Shown: positions 37,385 to 46,772, counted from the first letter of the stretch. The stretch: DNA of 64,000 nucleotides from Lachnospiraceae bacterium XPB1003 (GCA_900102065.1 FMVK01000002.1:367789-431788), one strand, 5' to 3'. A program made the numbers and translations. The notes: generated by a model not told the origin, from the sequence alone.

Positions 37385-38095
37385 CTATAAAACGTCAGGA
37401 TTAATGAGCGGAACATGCTTCCCATCTTCAGTCATACCGAAAATTTCTAAACGTCTGAGTAAAGACATCTTAAACGAAGATCCTGCAGATGCTACTGAAG
37501 GCATAGTCAAAAGAGTATTAAAAAGATCTGCGGGCCTGACATTGAGCTTTGAACCGCTGGATAAAAACATGTAAAGCCTTATCCCCTGCTCATCCGCGTT
37601 TGGCTCAACCATAAGTTCAAATATACCGGGTCTGATATTCTTTGACGACTTCTTGGAATCAGCCATTATAGTATCTGACGCAAGCATCTCTTCAACAGCT
37701 TTCTCTATGATAAGTCTGCCTTCGATCGGATCATCGCATTCCAATATCAGCTCATAAGTCGCAGCGGTAACGGCTGCCATTGCATTTTGCGCACCTTCAC
37801 GAAGCACCGTGACAGCAGATATATATACGCCCTCGTTCATAACCGAATTGAGTGCTTTCATTACCTCATCCGGATCGTTTCCATCTTCCATCTCAAGATC
37901 CATATAGTCGCCGTCCGTCTCCATTCCCACACCGAGAGGATATGCGAAAGACATAAGCTGATGGGGATGAAAACCTTCGGAGTACTTAGCCCTGACTTCC
38001 GCCTTCATCACGACCTTCTGAAAATATCTCATCATATCAAGATGCCCAAGGTATCTTACCGGACCTCTTCTTGAAAATTTAAATCTGAATGTCAT
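37385..38095 (-). CDS. DUF2344 (TIGR03936) radical-SAM-linked protein
   Basis: Partner of the preceding radical-SAM protein; in many bacteria the two are fused. The ATG at 38093-38095 overlaps the stop of the upstream gene as ATGA and gives the usual N-terminus MTFRFKFSRRG, followed by YLGHLDMMRYF and AKYSEGFHPHQLMSFAYPLG, all hallmarks of the family; a longer open frame upstream runs within the neighbour and is rejected. Length 236 is typical. The biochemical role is unknown; association with RNase E/G and ribosomal-protein loci in other genomes suggests RNA or ribosome biology. Confidence 0.92.
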   Translation of the reverse strand: MTFRFKFSRRGPVRYLGHLDMMRYFQKVVMKAEVRAKYSEGFHPHQLMSFAYPLGVGMETDGDYMDLEMEDGNDPDEVMKALNSVMNEGVYISAVTVLREGAQNAMAAVTAATYELILECDDPIEGRLIIEKAVEEMLASDTIMADSKKSSKNIRPGIFELMVEPNADEQGIRLYMFLSSGSKLNVRPADLFNTLLTMPSVASAGSSFKMSLLRRLEIFGMTEDGKHVPLINPDVL

Positions 38096-39969
38096 TCCAC
38101 GCACACTCCGCAACCGAACTCTGTACATCCGCAACCCATGCATTGTTCACGGCAGTTTGAAGACTTCTTTGCCATTGATGCATTTTTCCATTCGCGCAAT
38201 AGGAACTCTTTCCGTACACCCGAATCTATAAAATCCCAGGGGAATTCTTCATCATCGGGTCTTGTTCTGAATATATAATCCGTATAATCGACACCTGTTT
38301 CTTCAAAGGCTTTCAGCCAGTTCTCATATGAGAAAGTTTCAGTCCATGCATCAAAGATGGCACCGTGTCTGTATACATACTCGATAGATGCAGAGAGCCT
38401 TCGGTCTCCTCTGGCAAGAACACCTTCAATGATAGTAGTGCCACAATCGTGATAATGATAGGAGATCCTCTTTTGATTAAGCTGAGCCCTGACTGCCGCT
38501 TTTGTGATCTTGGCTTTCTCAAGGAATTCTTCCGGCTTATTCATTGGCGCCCACTGAAAAGCAGTAAAAGGCTTGGGCACAAAGAATGATGAGCTGGCTG
38601 TTATCTGAACACTTCCCTGTCTTTGCTCCTTAGGTACGGTTTCGAAATAAACTTTTGCTATCTCATTGCAAAGAACAGCGATAGCTTCCGCATCTTCTTT
38701 TTCTTCAAAGGGAAGTCCCAGCATGAAATACAGCTTTACCTTATTCCAACCACCGCGGAATGCCATCTCGGCACCGTTTAAAATATTCTCTACAGTAAGA
38801 CCTTTATTGATGACATTACGCATCCTCTGGCTTCCTGCCTCAGGTGCAAATGTGACCGAACTCTTCTTGATATCCTGAACCTTGTTCATGACATCGAGAG
38901 AAAATGCATCTATTCGAAGGGACGGCAGAGATATATTTATCTTCTTCTGACCACAGTAGTCCATAAGTTCTTCAAGCAATCTCTTTAGACCGGAGTAGTC
39001 ACTGGTGGAAAGTGAGCTTAAAGAAAGCTCTTCATAGCCGGTATTCTTAAGTATCGCCTTAGCATGATCGAGAAGATAATCAACGCTCTTCTCACGAACC
39101 GGCTTATAGATCTGCCCCGCCTGACAGAATCTGCAGTTTCTTATGCAGCCTCTCTGCACCTCGATAACTGCTCTGTCCTGAGTGGCTCTGATAAAGGGTA
39201 CAACGGGAGCAGTCGGATAAAAAGCCTCATTCATGTCCTTGACCAGCTGTTTTTTAACCTTAGCGGGAACGAAATCGTATTTTGGTTTCATGGAAACAAA
39301 GCGGTTATTCTCATCATATGTAACATCATAGAGAGACGGAACATAGATACCTTCGATCCCGGTTGCTTTTTTTAAAAACTCTTCTCTGCAAATCCCGGCT
39401 TTTTTGCAATCCTCATACAGATCGATAAGTTCTCTGTATCTGACTTCGCCTTCTCCTATATAGAAAAGGTCAAAAAAATCAGCTATAGGCTCGGTATTAT
39501 AGACGCAGGGTCCTCCGCCGATAACGATGGGATCTGCCTCTGTTCTGTCTTTTGAATAAAATGGAATATCTGACAGATCCAGTATCTGAAGTATATTCGT
39601 ATAACACATCTCATACTGGATCGTAATGCCGAGAAAATCAGCATCCTTTACAGGGCTTTGACTTTCCAGCGAAAAAAGCGGGATCTTTCGGTCCCGCATT
39701 ATCTTGTCAAGATCAGTCCACGGACTGTATACGCGCTCGCACCAGACATCATCCCAGGAATTAAACAATCCGTATAATATCTGGATACCGAGATGGCTCA
39801 TACCAATCTCGTATACGTCGGGGAAACACATGACAAATCTTACTTTAGTTTTGTCCGGATCCTTCATCACGCTGTTCGGTTCTCCACCGGTATAACGTGA
39901 CGGCTTATCTATACTCATCAGTATTTCATGAGTAAGAGCAAGCTTTCTGTCCTCTGGTTTTACTATCAT
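38092..39969 (-). CDS. TIGR03960-family radical SAM protein with B12-binding-like domain
   Basis: Uncharacterised radical SAM enzyme. Residues 1-185 resemble a cobalamin-binding domain (FVMCFPDVYEIGMSHLGIQI, IVIGGGPCVYN), though without a clear DxHxxG motif. The radical SAM core follows with the cluster motif CIRNCRFCQ near 278 and SLSSLSTSDYSGL. The C-terminus is cysteine-rich (CREQCMGCGC, FGCGVC), as is common in this family. Length 625 is normal. It overlaps DUF2344 by 4 bases and starts 8 bases after hisIE, so it may be transcribed from the his operon. Confidence 0.92.
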   Translation of the reverse strand: MIVKPEDRKLALTHEILMSIDKPSRYTGGEPNSVMKDPDKTKVRFVMCFPDVYEIGMSHLGIQILYGLFNSWDDVWCERVYSPWTDLDKIMRDRKIPLFSLESQSPVKDADFLGITIQYEMCYTNILQILDLSDIPFYSKDRTEADPIVIGGGPCVYNTEPIADFFDLFYIGEGEVRYRELIDLYEDCKKAGICREEFLKKATGIEGIYVPSLYDVTYDENNRFVSMKPKYDFVPAKVKKQLVKDMNEAFYPTAPVVPFIRATQDRAVIEVQRGCIRNCRFCQAGQIYKPVREKSVDYLLDHAKAILKNTGYEELSLSSLSTSDYSGLKRLLEELMDYCGQKKINISLPSLRIDAFSLDVMNKVQDIKKSSVTFAPEAGSQRMRNVINKGLTVENILNGAEMAFRGGWNKVKLYFMLGLPFEEKEDAEAIAVLCNEIAKVYFETVPKEQRQGSVQITASSSFFVPKPFTAFQWAPMNKPEEFLEKAKITKAAVRAQLNQKRISYHYHDCGTTIIEGVLARGDRRLSASIEYVYRHGAIFDAWTETFSYENWLKAFEETGVDYTDYIFRTRPDDEEFPWDFIDSGVRKEFLLREWKNASMAKKSSNCREQCMGCGCTEFGCGVCVE

Positions 39970-39977
39970 ATATATTT

Positions 39978-41279
39978 TTACCTGCTGGCAAGATCACTCA
40001 TTATCTCATCCCATGTTACGCCCTTCTCAACCATAAGGACCATGCAATGATAAAGGAAATCCGAGATCTCATATTTAACTTCTTCTTTCTCGGGATTCTT
40101 TGCTGCGATGATGATCTCTGTAGCTTCTTCGCCAACTTTTTTCAGGATCTTGTCGATGCCCTTATCAAACAGATAATTTGTATAAGATCCTTCCTTAGGG
40201 TTCGCCTTTCTGTCAGCGATAACACCGTAAACATCTTCAAGGACCTTATGCGGATCCCTGTTGATATATTCCTTCTTAACGATATCGTTAAAGAAGCAGC
40301 TGTAGCTTCCTGTATGACATGCAACTCCGACCTGGCTGACCTTTGCAAGAAGAGTGTCTTTATCACAATCCGCAGATAAGGACTTAACATACTGGAAATG
40401 TCCGCTGGTCTCGCCCTTAACCCACTGGGACTGTCTGCTTCTCGAATAATAAGTCATTCTTCCGGTCTTGATGGTAGATTCAAAAGCTTCTTCATTCATA
40501 TAAGCGACCATAAGAACCTGATTTGTCCTGTATTCCTGAACAACAACAGGGATAAGACCATCCTTATCTGTCTTAAGATCAGAGAACTTAAGCTTTGCAT
40601 CGAAACCGTTAACCTCAACACCCTGCTCAGCGCAAAATGATTTAATGCCCATGAGTGAATCAATGGAAGCATTGATATGAGGTCCGAAGAATCCGCCTAT
40701 ACCATCCTTGGATAAAAGCTCCGCAAGCTTACCAGGTACCGCATCCGGCATAGGAAGAAGCACATCGACAGGTGAAGCCTTGACCACATCCTGAACCTGA
40801 TCCGTATCATATTCATCAGCGGCATTAACACATATAACAAGGCTCGCATATTCTTTTATCTTATCCGAAGCATTCTTAACTTCATCGGCATCCTTAACAC
40901 ATACAGCTATCTTACCTTTACCAAAACGTTTGGACACTTCCTCGGTAAGTTCAACATTTGCATCTTTGCTGTAGTTGAGAGCTGCTCTGCTGCATCCTGT
41001 ATAAAGTATCTTCTTGATATCTTCAAAACGCTTAACATTACCGCATCCGATAACGGGAACTTCCGAAGCTGTAGCGATCTGCTTCATGATAAGAAGAGAC
41101 TCTTCATGTTCCGCGTCGGTCTCCGAAAGATCAAATACTATGATCTCGTCAGCGTAATTATCGCAGTAACTTACTGCCAGCTTCTCGGGTTCTTCTGAAA
41201 TAACCGCTCTGTCTCTGCGGTTCTTAACTGCCTTTCCCTGATATAAATAGATGGAAGCGCAGAATTTTTTCTCTGCCAT
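39978..41279 (-). CDS. hisI: HisF-like barrel fused to phosphoribosyl-AMP cyclohydrolase / phosphoribosyl-ATP pyrophosphatase
   Basis: Carries steps 2 and 3 of histidine synthesis. Residues about 215-325 are HisI, with YSRSRQSQWVKGETSGHFQ, the metal-binding DCDKD and ACHTG; residues about 335-433 are HisE (KVGEEATEIIIAAKN). The first 215 residues resemble the HisA/HisF barrel, but the position of the catalytic aspartate in CLDVKDGRVVKG of HisF is taken by SIYLYQGKAVKN, and the second catalytic aspartate region reads IAVCVKDA. This part is therefore probably not a cyclase. The 433-residue fusion is twice the size of plain HisIE. It is the last his gene here. Confidence 0.9.
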   Translation of the reverse strand: MAEKKFCASIYLYQGKAVKNRRDRAVISEEPEKLAVSYCDNYADEIIVFDLSETDAEHEESLLIMKQIATASEVPVIGCGNVKRFEDIKKILYTGCSRAALNYSKDANVELTEEVSKRFGKGKIAVCVKDADEVKNASDKIKEYASLVICVNAADEYDTDQVQDVVKASPVDVLLPMPDAVPGKLAELLSKDGIGGFFGPHINASIDSLMGIKSFCAEQGVEVNGFDAKLKFSDLKTDKDGLIPVVVQEYRTNQVLMVAYMNEEAFESTIKTGRMTYYSRSRQSQWVKGETSGHFQYVKSLSADCDKDTLLAKVSQVGVACHTGSYSCFFNDIVKKEYINRDPHKVLEDVYGVIADRKANPKEGSYTNYLFDKGIDKILKKVGEEATEIIIAAKNPEKEEVKYEISDFLYHCMVLMVEKGVTWDEIMSDLASR

Positions 41280-41299
41280 TATTTTAATTTCCTTTCAAA

Positions 41300-41884
41300 T
41301 CAAAGTTTTCCTTTGGTGCTGAGAACACCTTTTACTCTTTCATCAAATGATGTGCCCTGATCAAGTGCTTTACCGAAAGCCTTAAAGGCAGCTTCTATGA
41401 TGTGGTGTGTATTCTCACCTGCAAACTGTTTTAAGTGAAGATTCATCATTGCGCCGTATGAAACCGCATAGAAAAACTCTCTTGCAAGCTCGGTCTCGAA
41501 ATCGCCAACCTTGTCTGTAAGCAGGTTGATATCATATCCAAGATAAGGTCTGCCGCAAAGATCGATACTGCAAAGAACAAGGGCATCATCCATGGGAAGA
41601 GTAAAATTACCGTATCTCTTTATTCCGGCCTTATCTCCGAGAGCCTTCATTATGGCTTCTCCGAGAACGATTCCCGTATCTTCAACGGTATGATGTCCAT
41701 CCACTTCCAGATCACCTTTGACTTTTACTTTAAGATCAAAGAATCCGTGCTTTGCAAAACCTTCCAGCATGTGATCGAAGAAGCCGATCCCTGTAGAGAT
41801 TTCAGCTTTTCCTGTACCGTCAAGATTGATCGTGATCTCGATATCGGTTTCTTTTGTGGTTCTTTTTACCGTTGCTTTTCTCAT
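41300..41884 (-). CDS. hisB: Imidazoleglycerol-phosphate dehydratase
   Basis: Step 6 of histidine synthesis. The 194-residue monofunctional form has both metal-binding repeats, GFFDHMLEGFAKHG with DGHHTVEDTGI, and ENTHHIIEAAFKAFG near the C-terminus. It lies 29 bases after hisD and 20 bases before the hisIE fusion. Confidence 0.97.
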   Translation of the reverse strand: MRKATVKRTTKETDIEITINLDGTGKAEISTGIGFFDHMLEGFAKHGFFDLKVKVKGDLEVDGHHTVEDTGIVLGEAIMKALGDKAGIKRYGNFTLPMDDALVLCSIDLCGRPYLGYDINLLTDKVGDFETELAREFFYAVSYGAMMNLHLKQFAGENTHHIIEAAFKAFGKALDQGTSFDERVKGVLSTKGKL

Positions 41885-41913
41885 GGGCCTTTGCCTTTCT
41901 TAAGTTATTTGTT

Positions 41914-43215
41914 TTACTTCTTTTCCTTTCCAAATCTGACTGCAACGGAATTGGCATGAGCAGTCAGTCCTTCCTTATTTGCAAAATAGATTATATCGTC
42001 GCAATCGCGTCTGAGAGCATCCTCTGAATAGGAAATAATGCTTGTCTTCTTCATAAAGTCATCCACATTAAGGGGTGAGAAGAATTTTGCCGTTCCATTT
42101 GTGGGAAGAATGTGATTCGGTCCCGCAAAATAATCTCCCAGAGGCTCTGAAGAATATGTTCCTAAGAACATCGCGCCTGCATTTCTTACCTTGGTCATAG
42201 TCTCGTAAGGATCCTTTGTCATGATCTCAAGGTGTTCTGAAGCGATATCATTTACCGCAAGGATCGCAGAATCCATATCCTCTGCAACAAAAAGGAAACC
42301 GTAATTATCCAGAGACTTCTGTATGATCTCTTTTCTCTCAAGCTTCGGAACGAATCCCTCTATCTCTTTCTTTACATCCTCTGCCAGTTTCTGTGATGTA
42401 GTAACGAGAATGGCAGAAGCCATCTCATCATGTTCGGCCTGGCTCAAAAGATCTGCTGCTACAAAACGGGGATTAGCGGTCTCGTCTGCAAGAACAAGTA
42501 TCTCGCTGGGACCCGCTACGGAATCAATACTGACCTGTCCATAAACAGCCTTTTTCGCCATAGCGACAAATATATTTCCGGGTCCGCAGATCTTGTGTAC
42601 TCTGGGTATGCTCTCTGTTCCGTATGCCATGGCAGCTATAGCCTGAGCTCCACCCACACGATAAGCCTCTGTCACACCTGCGATCTTGGCAGCAGCAAGT
42701 GTTGCGGGACTTACATGTCCATCCTGTCCGGGAGGTGTGAACATGATTATACGCTCTACTCCCGCAACTTTGGCAGGAATAACATTCATAAGAAGGGATG
42801 AGGGATAAGCAGCCTTACCGCCGGGAACATATACACCGGCGATCTCTATAGGTGTAAATCTGATCCCCAGTATGGAACCGTCAGACTTAGGTTCCATCCA
42901 GGATTGACGGCGCTGCTTCTCGTGAAATTCGCGGATATTTTCAGCCGCTCTCTTAAGAACGCCGATAAATTCAGGATCACACTCATCAACCGCAGCCTGC
43001 ATCTCTTCATCGGTAATACGGATATTTTCAGAATTCAGATCAAAGTGATCGAACTGAGCCGAATACTCAAAAAGAGCCTTGTCTCCGTTTTCTCTAACAT
43101 TGGCTATTATTGCCGCAACCTTGTCTTCGATATCCTTAAATCCCGAAGTACTCCTCTTTGCCAGAGTCTCACGCAGCACATTTTTATTTTCTTCATTTAA
43201 ACTGATGATATTCAT
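41914..43215 (-). CDS. hisD: Histidinol dehydrogenase
   Basis: Catalyses the last two oxidations from histidinol to histidine with NAD and zinc. The 433 residues show the family signatures PGGKAAYPSSLLMNVIPAKVAG, GGAQAIAAMAYGTESIP, VDSVAGPSEILV-type sequence (SIDSVAGPSEILVLAD), QAEHD and the late NHILPTNGTAKF. Length is standard. Part of the hisZ-G-D-B-IE run, 35 bases after hisG. Confidence 0.97.
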   Translation of the reverse strand: MNIISLNEENKNVLRETLAKRSTSGFKDIEDKVAAIIANVRENGDKALFEYSAQFDHFDLNSENIRITDEEMQAAVDECDPEFIGVLKRAAENIREFHEKQRRQSWMEPKSDGSILGIRFTPIEIAGVYVPGGKAAYPSSLLMNVIPAKVAGVERIIMFTPPGQDGHVSPATLAAAKIAGVTEAYRVGGAQAIAAMAYGTESIPRVHKICGPGNIFVAMAKKAVYGQVSIDSVAGPSEILVLADETANPRFVAADLLSQAEHDEMASAILVTTSQKLAEDVKKEIEGFVPKLERKEIIQKSLDNYGFLFVAEDMDSAILAVNDIASEHLEIMTKDPYETMTKVRNAGAMFLGTYSSEPLGDYFAGPNHILPTNGTAKFFSPLNVDDFMKKTSIISYSEDALRRDCDDIIYFANKEGLTAHANSVAVRFGKEKK

Positions 43216-43250
43216 TTTATTCCTCCATGCCTGAGCACAGGTGCGTATTA

Positions 43251-43901
43251 TTATTCCGAAAGCGCATCCTTAAGATCCGATATCAATTTCTTGATACGTT
43301 CATTTTCCATGCGCATTGACACCTGATTAACGATAACTCTTGCGGACAGCGGGCAAACCTCTTCAAGAACGCCCAGTCCGTTTTCTCTTAAAGTCGATCC
43401 GGTCTCCACTATATCAACAATAACATCCGAAAGGCCTACGACGGGGCCCAGTTCAACAGAGCCGTTAAGCTTGATGATATCAACCGTCTGATTCTTGCGG
43501 TTGAAGAAATAGTCTCTGGCTATATTCGGATATTTGCTGGCGACACGGATCATCTGATGGTGCTCAAGCAGTTCTCTTGCACTCTCCGGGCCGCATACAC
43601 ACATACGGCATTTTCCAAAGCCAAGGTCAAGAACCTCAAAGCATCTTCTGCCTTCTTCCATGATGATATCCTTGCCGGTTACACCGATATCAGCCACACC
43701 ATATTCAACATAAGTGGGCACGTCAGGACCTTTGGCAAGGAAAAATCTTACTTTCTGTTCTTCATTAACGAAAATAAGCTTTCTTGTTTCTTTATCTTCC
43801 ATCTCTTTGCAGGTAATACCTGTTTTTTCGAGAAGTTTTAATGTTTTTTCTGCAAGTCTGCCTTTTGTAAGTGCAAATGTAAGATATCTTTCTTCGTTCA
43901 T
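43251..43901 (-). CDS. hisG: ATP phosphoribosyltransferase, short form
   Basis: First step of histidine synthesis. At 216 residues this is the short HisG without the C-terminal regulatory domain; such enzymes need HisZ, which is encoded directly upstream. Motifs include ALTKGRLAEKTLKLL, YVEYGVADIGVTGKD, and the PRPP-binding DVIVDIVETGSTLRENGL. The pairing predicts histidine feedback through a HisG-HisZ octamer. Confidence 0.97.
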   Translation of the reverse strand: MNEERYLTFALTKGRLAEKTLKLLEKTGITCKEMEDKETRKLIFVNEEQKVRFFLAKGPDVPTYVEYGVADIGVTGKDIIMEEGRRCFEVLDLGFGKCRMCVCGPESARELLEHHQMIRVASKYPNIARDYFFNRKNQTVDIIKLNGSVELGPVVGLSDVIVDIVETGSTLRENGLGVLEEVCPLSARVIVNQVSMRMENERIKKLISDLKDALSE

Positions 43902-43953
43902 TTTATTACCAATCCCGGGATCTCCCGATAAATAATAAGTGTATTTGCTGCCG

Positions 43954-45066
43954 TCATTTGCGACAATGTCGTCCGTATGCAGGCTTACCCGAAGCCCTTA
44001 TCGCAGCTATCTTTTTAAACGCTTCCTCTCTGTCCGCATCGGAGTATTCAATGATCTCGGGGATCACTTCTTCTTCGCAGATAAGACCGAGAGCATTAAG
44101 AGCGCTCATTATATCATCCAAAAGGAATACGCAGCCGATGGCAGGTGCTTCCTTGCCGAATTTTTCAAGAAGGCCGTCATATCTTCCGCCTTTAACTACC
44201 GCATCTCCGGCACCATATGTATACGCCTTGAAGATAAGGCCCGTATAATAATGGAACTTACTGAGCATTCCAAGGTCTATGGAAACATACTGTTCAAGCC
44301 CGTGGAGCTGCATCAGCTCGTAAACTTCCTTGAGCCTGAGCAAAGCCTTTTTTGATCGCTCGTTTTCAGTCTCGTTTATCAGAGCATTTAATTCATCTGC
44401 ATCCAGCACGTCTCCTGATCTGAGTAACAGATCCTGGATCTTTTGAGAAACATTGTGTTCGCTGAGGAATTCGGCTGCTCCGAAATAATTCTTAACCGAG
44501 ATCTGTTCTCTCAGCTTAGCAATATCCTCATCATCAAGTCCTGCTTCATCACAGAGTCCTTTGAAGAAATCAACCTGTCCTATGCTCACTGTGAAATCAG
44601 TAAACCCGATCTCCTTCATGGTCTCGATGACCATAGCGATAACATCGGCATCCGCATCCGCACTGCCGTCATTTATCAGCTCGGCTCCAACCTGAGTGGT
44701 TTCTTTAAGCTTACCCTGAAGACTTAATGTATTATTGTATGCTCTGCCTCTGTAACAGAGTCTTACCTCTTCGTCTGCTTCAAGGAAGTACTTGGATGCA
44801 CATCTTGCGATTGACGGTGTGAAATCCGGTCTGAGCACCAGTGTATCGCCTTCTTTATCAAAGAATTTATATAATTCTCTTGAAGGCGTTGTTCCTATCT
44901 CATTGGAAAAAATATCAAAATATTCAAATGCAGGTGTTTCAATCTCTTTGTAACCATACATTCTGAATCTTTCTATTATTTTCTTTTCTGTAATTTTCTT
45001 TGCACGCAATTCGGTCCCGTATACATCACGTACACCGTCAGGCGTGTGGATCAATTTTTGTTCCAT
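43954..45066 (-). CDS. hisZ: ATP phosphoribosyltransferase regulatory subunit
   Basis: Histidyl-tRNA-synthetase-like protein without ligase activity that assembles with short HisG and senses histidine. The 370 residues keep class II synthetase motifs, including EIETPAFEYFDIF, LRPDFTPSIARC and GGRYDGLLEKFG, but the C-terminal anticodon domain is missing and the sequence ends soon after the catalytic fold. It opens the histidine operon. GGAGAATGAT precedes the ATG. Confidence 0.95.
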   Translation of the reverse strand: MEQKLIHTPDGVRDVYGTELRAKKITEKKIIERFRMYGYKEIETPAFEYFDIFSNEIGTTPSRELYKFFDKEGDTLVLRPDFTPSIARCASKYFLEADEEVRLCYRGRAYNNTLSLQGKLKETTQVGAELINDGSADADADVIAMVIETMKEIGFTDFTVSIGQVDFFKGLCDEAGLDDEDIAKLREQISVKNYFGAAEFLSEHNVSQKIQDLLLRSGDVLDADELNALINETENERSKKALLRLKEVYELMQLHGLEQYVSIDLGMLSKFHYYTGLIFKAYTYGAGDAVVKGGRYDGLLEKFGKEAPAIGCVFLLDDIMSALNALGLICEEEVIPEIIEYSDADREEAFKKIAAIRASGKPAYGRHCRK

Positions 45067-45108
45067 ATCATTCTCCGGTCCTTATTTTTCCTTTATTTCC
45101 AAATTAAA

Positions 45109-45138
45109 AGTATATCTTAAACCCTGATCTTATGTCAA
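45109..45138 (-). promoter_or_regulatory. Promoter of the histidine operon
   Basis: Perfect TTGACA (45133-45138), 18-base spacer and TATACT (45109-45114) on the minus strand. The -35 box lies inside the last codons of the upstream pseudouridine synthase gene. The predicted leader is only about 36 bases, with no room for an attenuator or T-box. Confidence 0.8.
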
Positions 45139-46131
45139 CAATAGTGCATTCTCAGACATCAGTATCCCGTCGGGCTTATCTTTAAGCAGCATACTCAGAC
45201 ATCTTTTTATATTATCGTCCGCAGACGGATCTGCCGCTTTCGGGAAAATAATCTTATACGCACATAACTGTTGAACCCTTTCACCTTTATAAGGATGACC
45301 GCCGTATTTTATATCCCCCGCCAGGGGATGTCCGACGGATGCCATATGCGCTCTTATCTGATGTGTCTTGCCTGTTATAAGTTCAATTTCCAAAAGCGTA
45401 TATCTCTCATTATAAGTAACAGGCTTGTAAGAAGTGACGACATGTTCGGTCTCTTTCCCGGAAGCCATTATCTTAACTTTATTATTTGAACTGTCCTTGA
45501 TCAGATAACCGTCAAGAGTTCCCGCTTCTCCTATCATGCCTTCCGATACCGCCAAATAGATCTTCTTCATGGCATGGCTCTTTATCATTTCGTTTAAAAA
45601 TCTGCTCCCAACATAAGTCTTTGCACACAAAAGCAATCCGGATGTATTTCTGTCCAGCCTGTTGCATACAGAAGGCTTATATGTCTCGTCGGGATCCCTG
45701 TCTTTATTTCCGCAATAGATCCTTATTAGATCATTGGCCGAGACTTCATTGCTGTCATCCCCCTGACTTAATAAACCTGCCGGCTTATCAATGATCAGAA
45801 TATCCTCATTTTCATAGATGATCTTCAGATCATCCGCACGATAAGAGCTTTTGTTCGTTCCGGATCTTGTATCCTCTCTGTCGTGGGCGTCTGCTTTATC
45901 ACTATCGTTACCCTGTCTCATTTTTCCCAGAGTTTCATCAGAAAAAAAGATGCGGATGCCGTCTCCTGCCTTAAGCAGTTCATTGCCCTCCGCCTTCTTT
46001 CCGTTTAAAACAATATTCTTCTTCCGAAGCATTTTATATAAAAAGCCCGTTCCCGCAGAAGGCATATACTTCTTCAGGTATTTATCAAGACGCTGCCCGG
46101 AATCTTTTTCATTGATAACAAGTTCTTTCAT
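45130..46131 (-). CDS. RluA-family rRNA pseudouridine synthase
   Basis: Converts uridine to pseudouridine, probably in 23S rRNA. Residues 1-65 are an S4 RNA-binding domain (QRLDKYLKKYMPSAG), then a charged linker, then the catalytic domain with NRLDRNTSGLLL holding the catalytic aspartate and ITGKTHQIRAHMA. Length 333 is normal for RluC/RluD-type enzymes; the exact target cannot be assigned. It follows the two-span membrane protein by a few bases. Confidence 0.92.
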   Translation of the reverse strand: MKELVINEKDSGQRLDKYLKKYMPSAGTGFLYKMLRKKNIVLNGKKAEGNELLKAGDGIRIFFSDETLGKMRQGNDSDKADAHDREDTRSGTNKSSYRADDLKIIYENEDILIIDKPAGLLSQGDDSNEVSANDLIRIYCGNKDRDPDETYKPSVCNRLDRNTSGLLLCAKTYVGSRFLNEMIKSHAMKKIYLAVSEGMIGEAGTLDGYLIKDSSNNKVKIMASGKETEHVVTSYKPVTYNERYTLLEIELITGKTHQIRAHMASVGHPLAGDIKYGGHPYKGERVQQLCAYKIIFPKAADPSADDNIKRCLSMLLKDKPDGILMSENALLLT

Positions 46132-46134
46132 AAC

Positions 46135-46734
46135 TCAGATTGAGATCTCCATCATAAGCTTCAATATGGATCTTACGGTTTCTTCATCCTGAACATCTTC
46201 TTTAGCGGAAAGCTGTTTTAATCTGTCCATGAACTTATCTTCGGATTCAAAAAGCTTGACCGTCTTATTCTTTATACCGTTTTGGGACATCATATCTAAG
46301 ATATGTTTTTCAGCCTTTGCAGCATCAGATTTCTTCTTCCCATCATCCTTAAGTATCCCCACAACGGATGAATCGTCAGCGGCCAGAGCCGGAATCGGAA
46401 AAGATGTATCATAGGAAGTCATATAGAGATCCATCAAAACATATTCGTAGCCTGTAGCCTTTATCTTATCCGCAAGTTCCTTTTCACAGACAGCTGAATT
46501 AACAGCCTTCTCCAGTATGATAGCATTGATGAGATATCTTACCGCAGGCAGCATCCCCAATACGGCCGCGATGGAAAAAAAGTTTTTATTTGATTTCCAG
46601 ATGATCAGTCCCAATGCAAGTATTCCGAATGAAACGGAAAATAAGATCAATGTAAAGATCAGCACTCTCTTCCTTTCGGCTTTGAGATATCCATATTCTC
46701 CCTTTATGACTTTTTTATTTGTTTCGTTATTCAA
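46135..46734 (-). CDS. Membrane protein of unknown function with cytoplasmic C-terminal domain
   Basis: No family recognised. I place the start at TTG 46732-46734 because GTGGAGGA lies at ideal distance before it; an in-frame TTG 15 bases further up would lie inside that binding site. The product has two hydrophobic spans near residues 24-46 and 52-72 and a soluble C-terminal region of about 125 residues rich in lysine and aspartate. The binding site begins within the U-run of the preceding gene's terminator. It ends 3 bases before the pseudouridine synthase gene. Confidence 0.7.
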   Translation of the reverse strand: MNNETNKKVIKGEYGYLKAERKRVLIFTLILFSVSFGILALGLIIWKSNKNFFSIAAVLGMLPAVRYLINAIILEKAVNSAVCEKELADKIKATGYEYVLMDLYMTSYDTSFPIPALAADDSSVVGILKDDGKKKSDAAKAEKHILDMMSQNGIKNKTVKLFESEDKFMDRLKQLSAKEDVQDEETVRSILKLMMEISI

Positions 46735-46747
46735 ATAATTCCTCCAC

Positions 46748-46772
46748 AAAAAAACCGGCGGATGCCGGTTTT
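46748..46772 (-). terminator. Terminator of the gyrB-to-DivIVA-like operon
   Basis: AAAACCGGC / GCCGGTTTT hairpin with an ATCC loop and TTTTTTT on the minus strand, 11 bases past the stop of the coiled-coil gene. The U-run touches the ribosome binding site of the next gene, so terminator folding and expression of that gene are linked. Confidence 0.85.
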
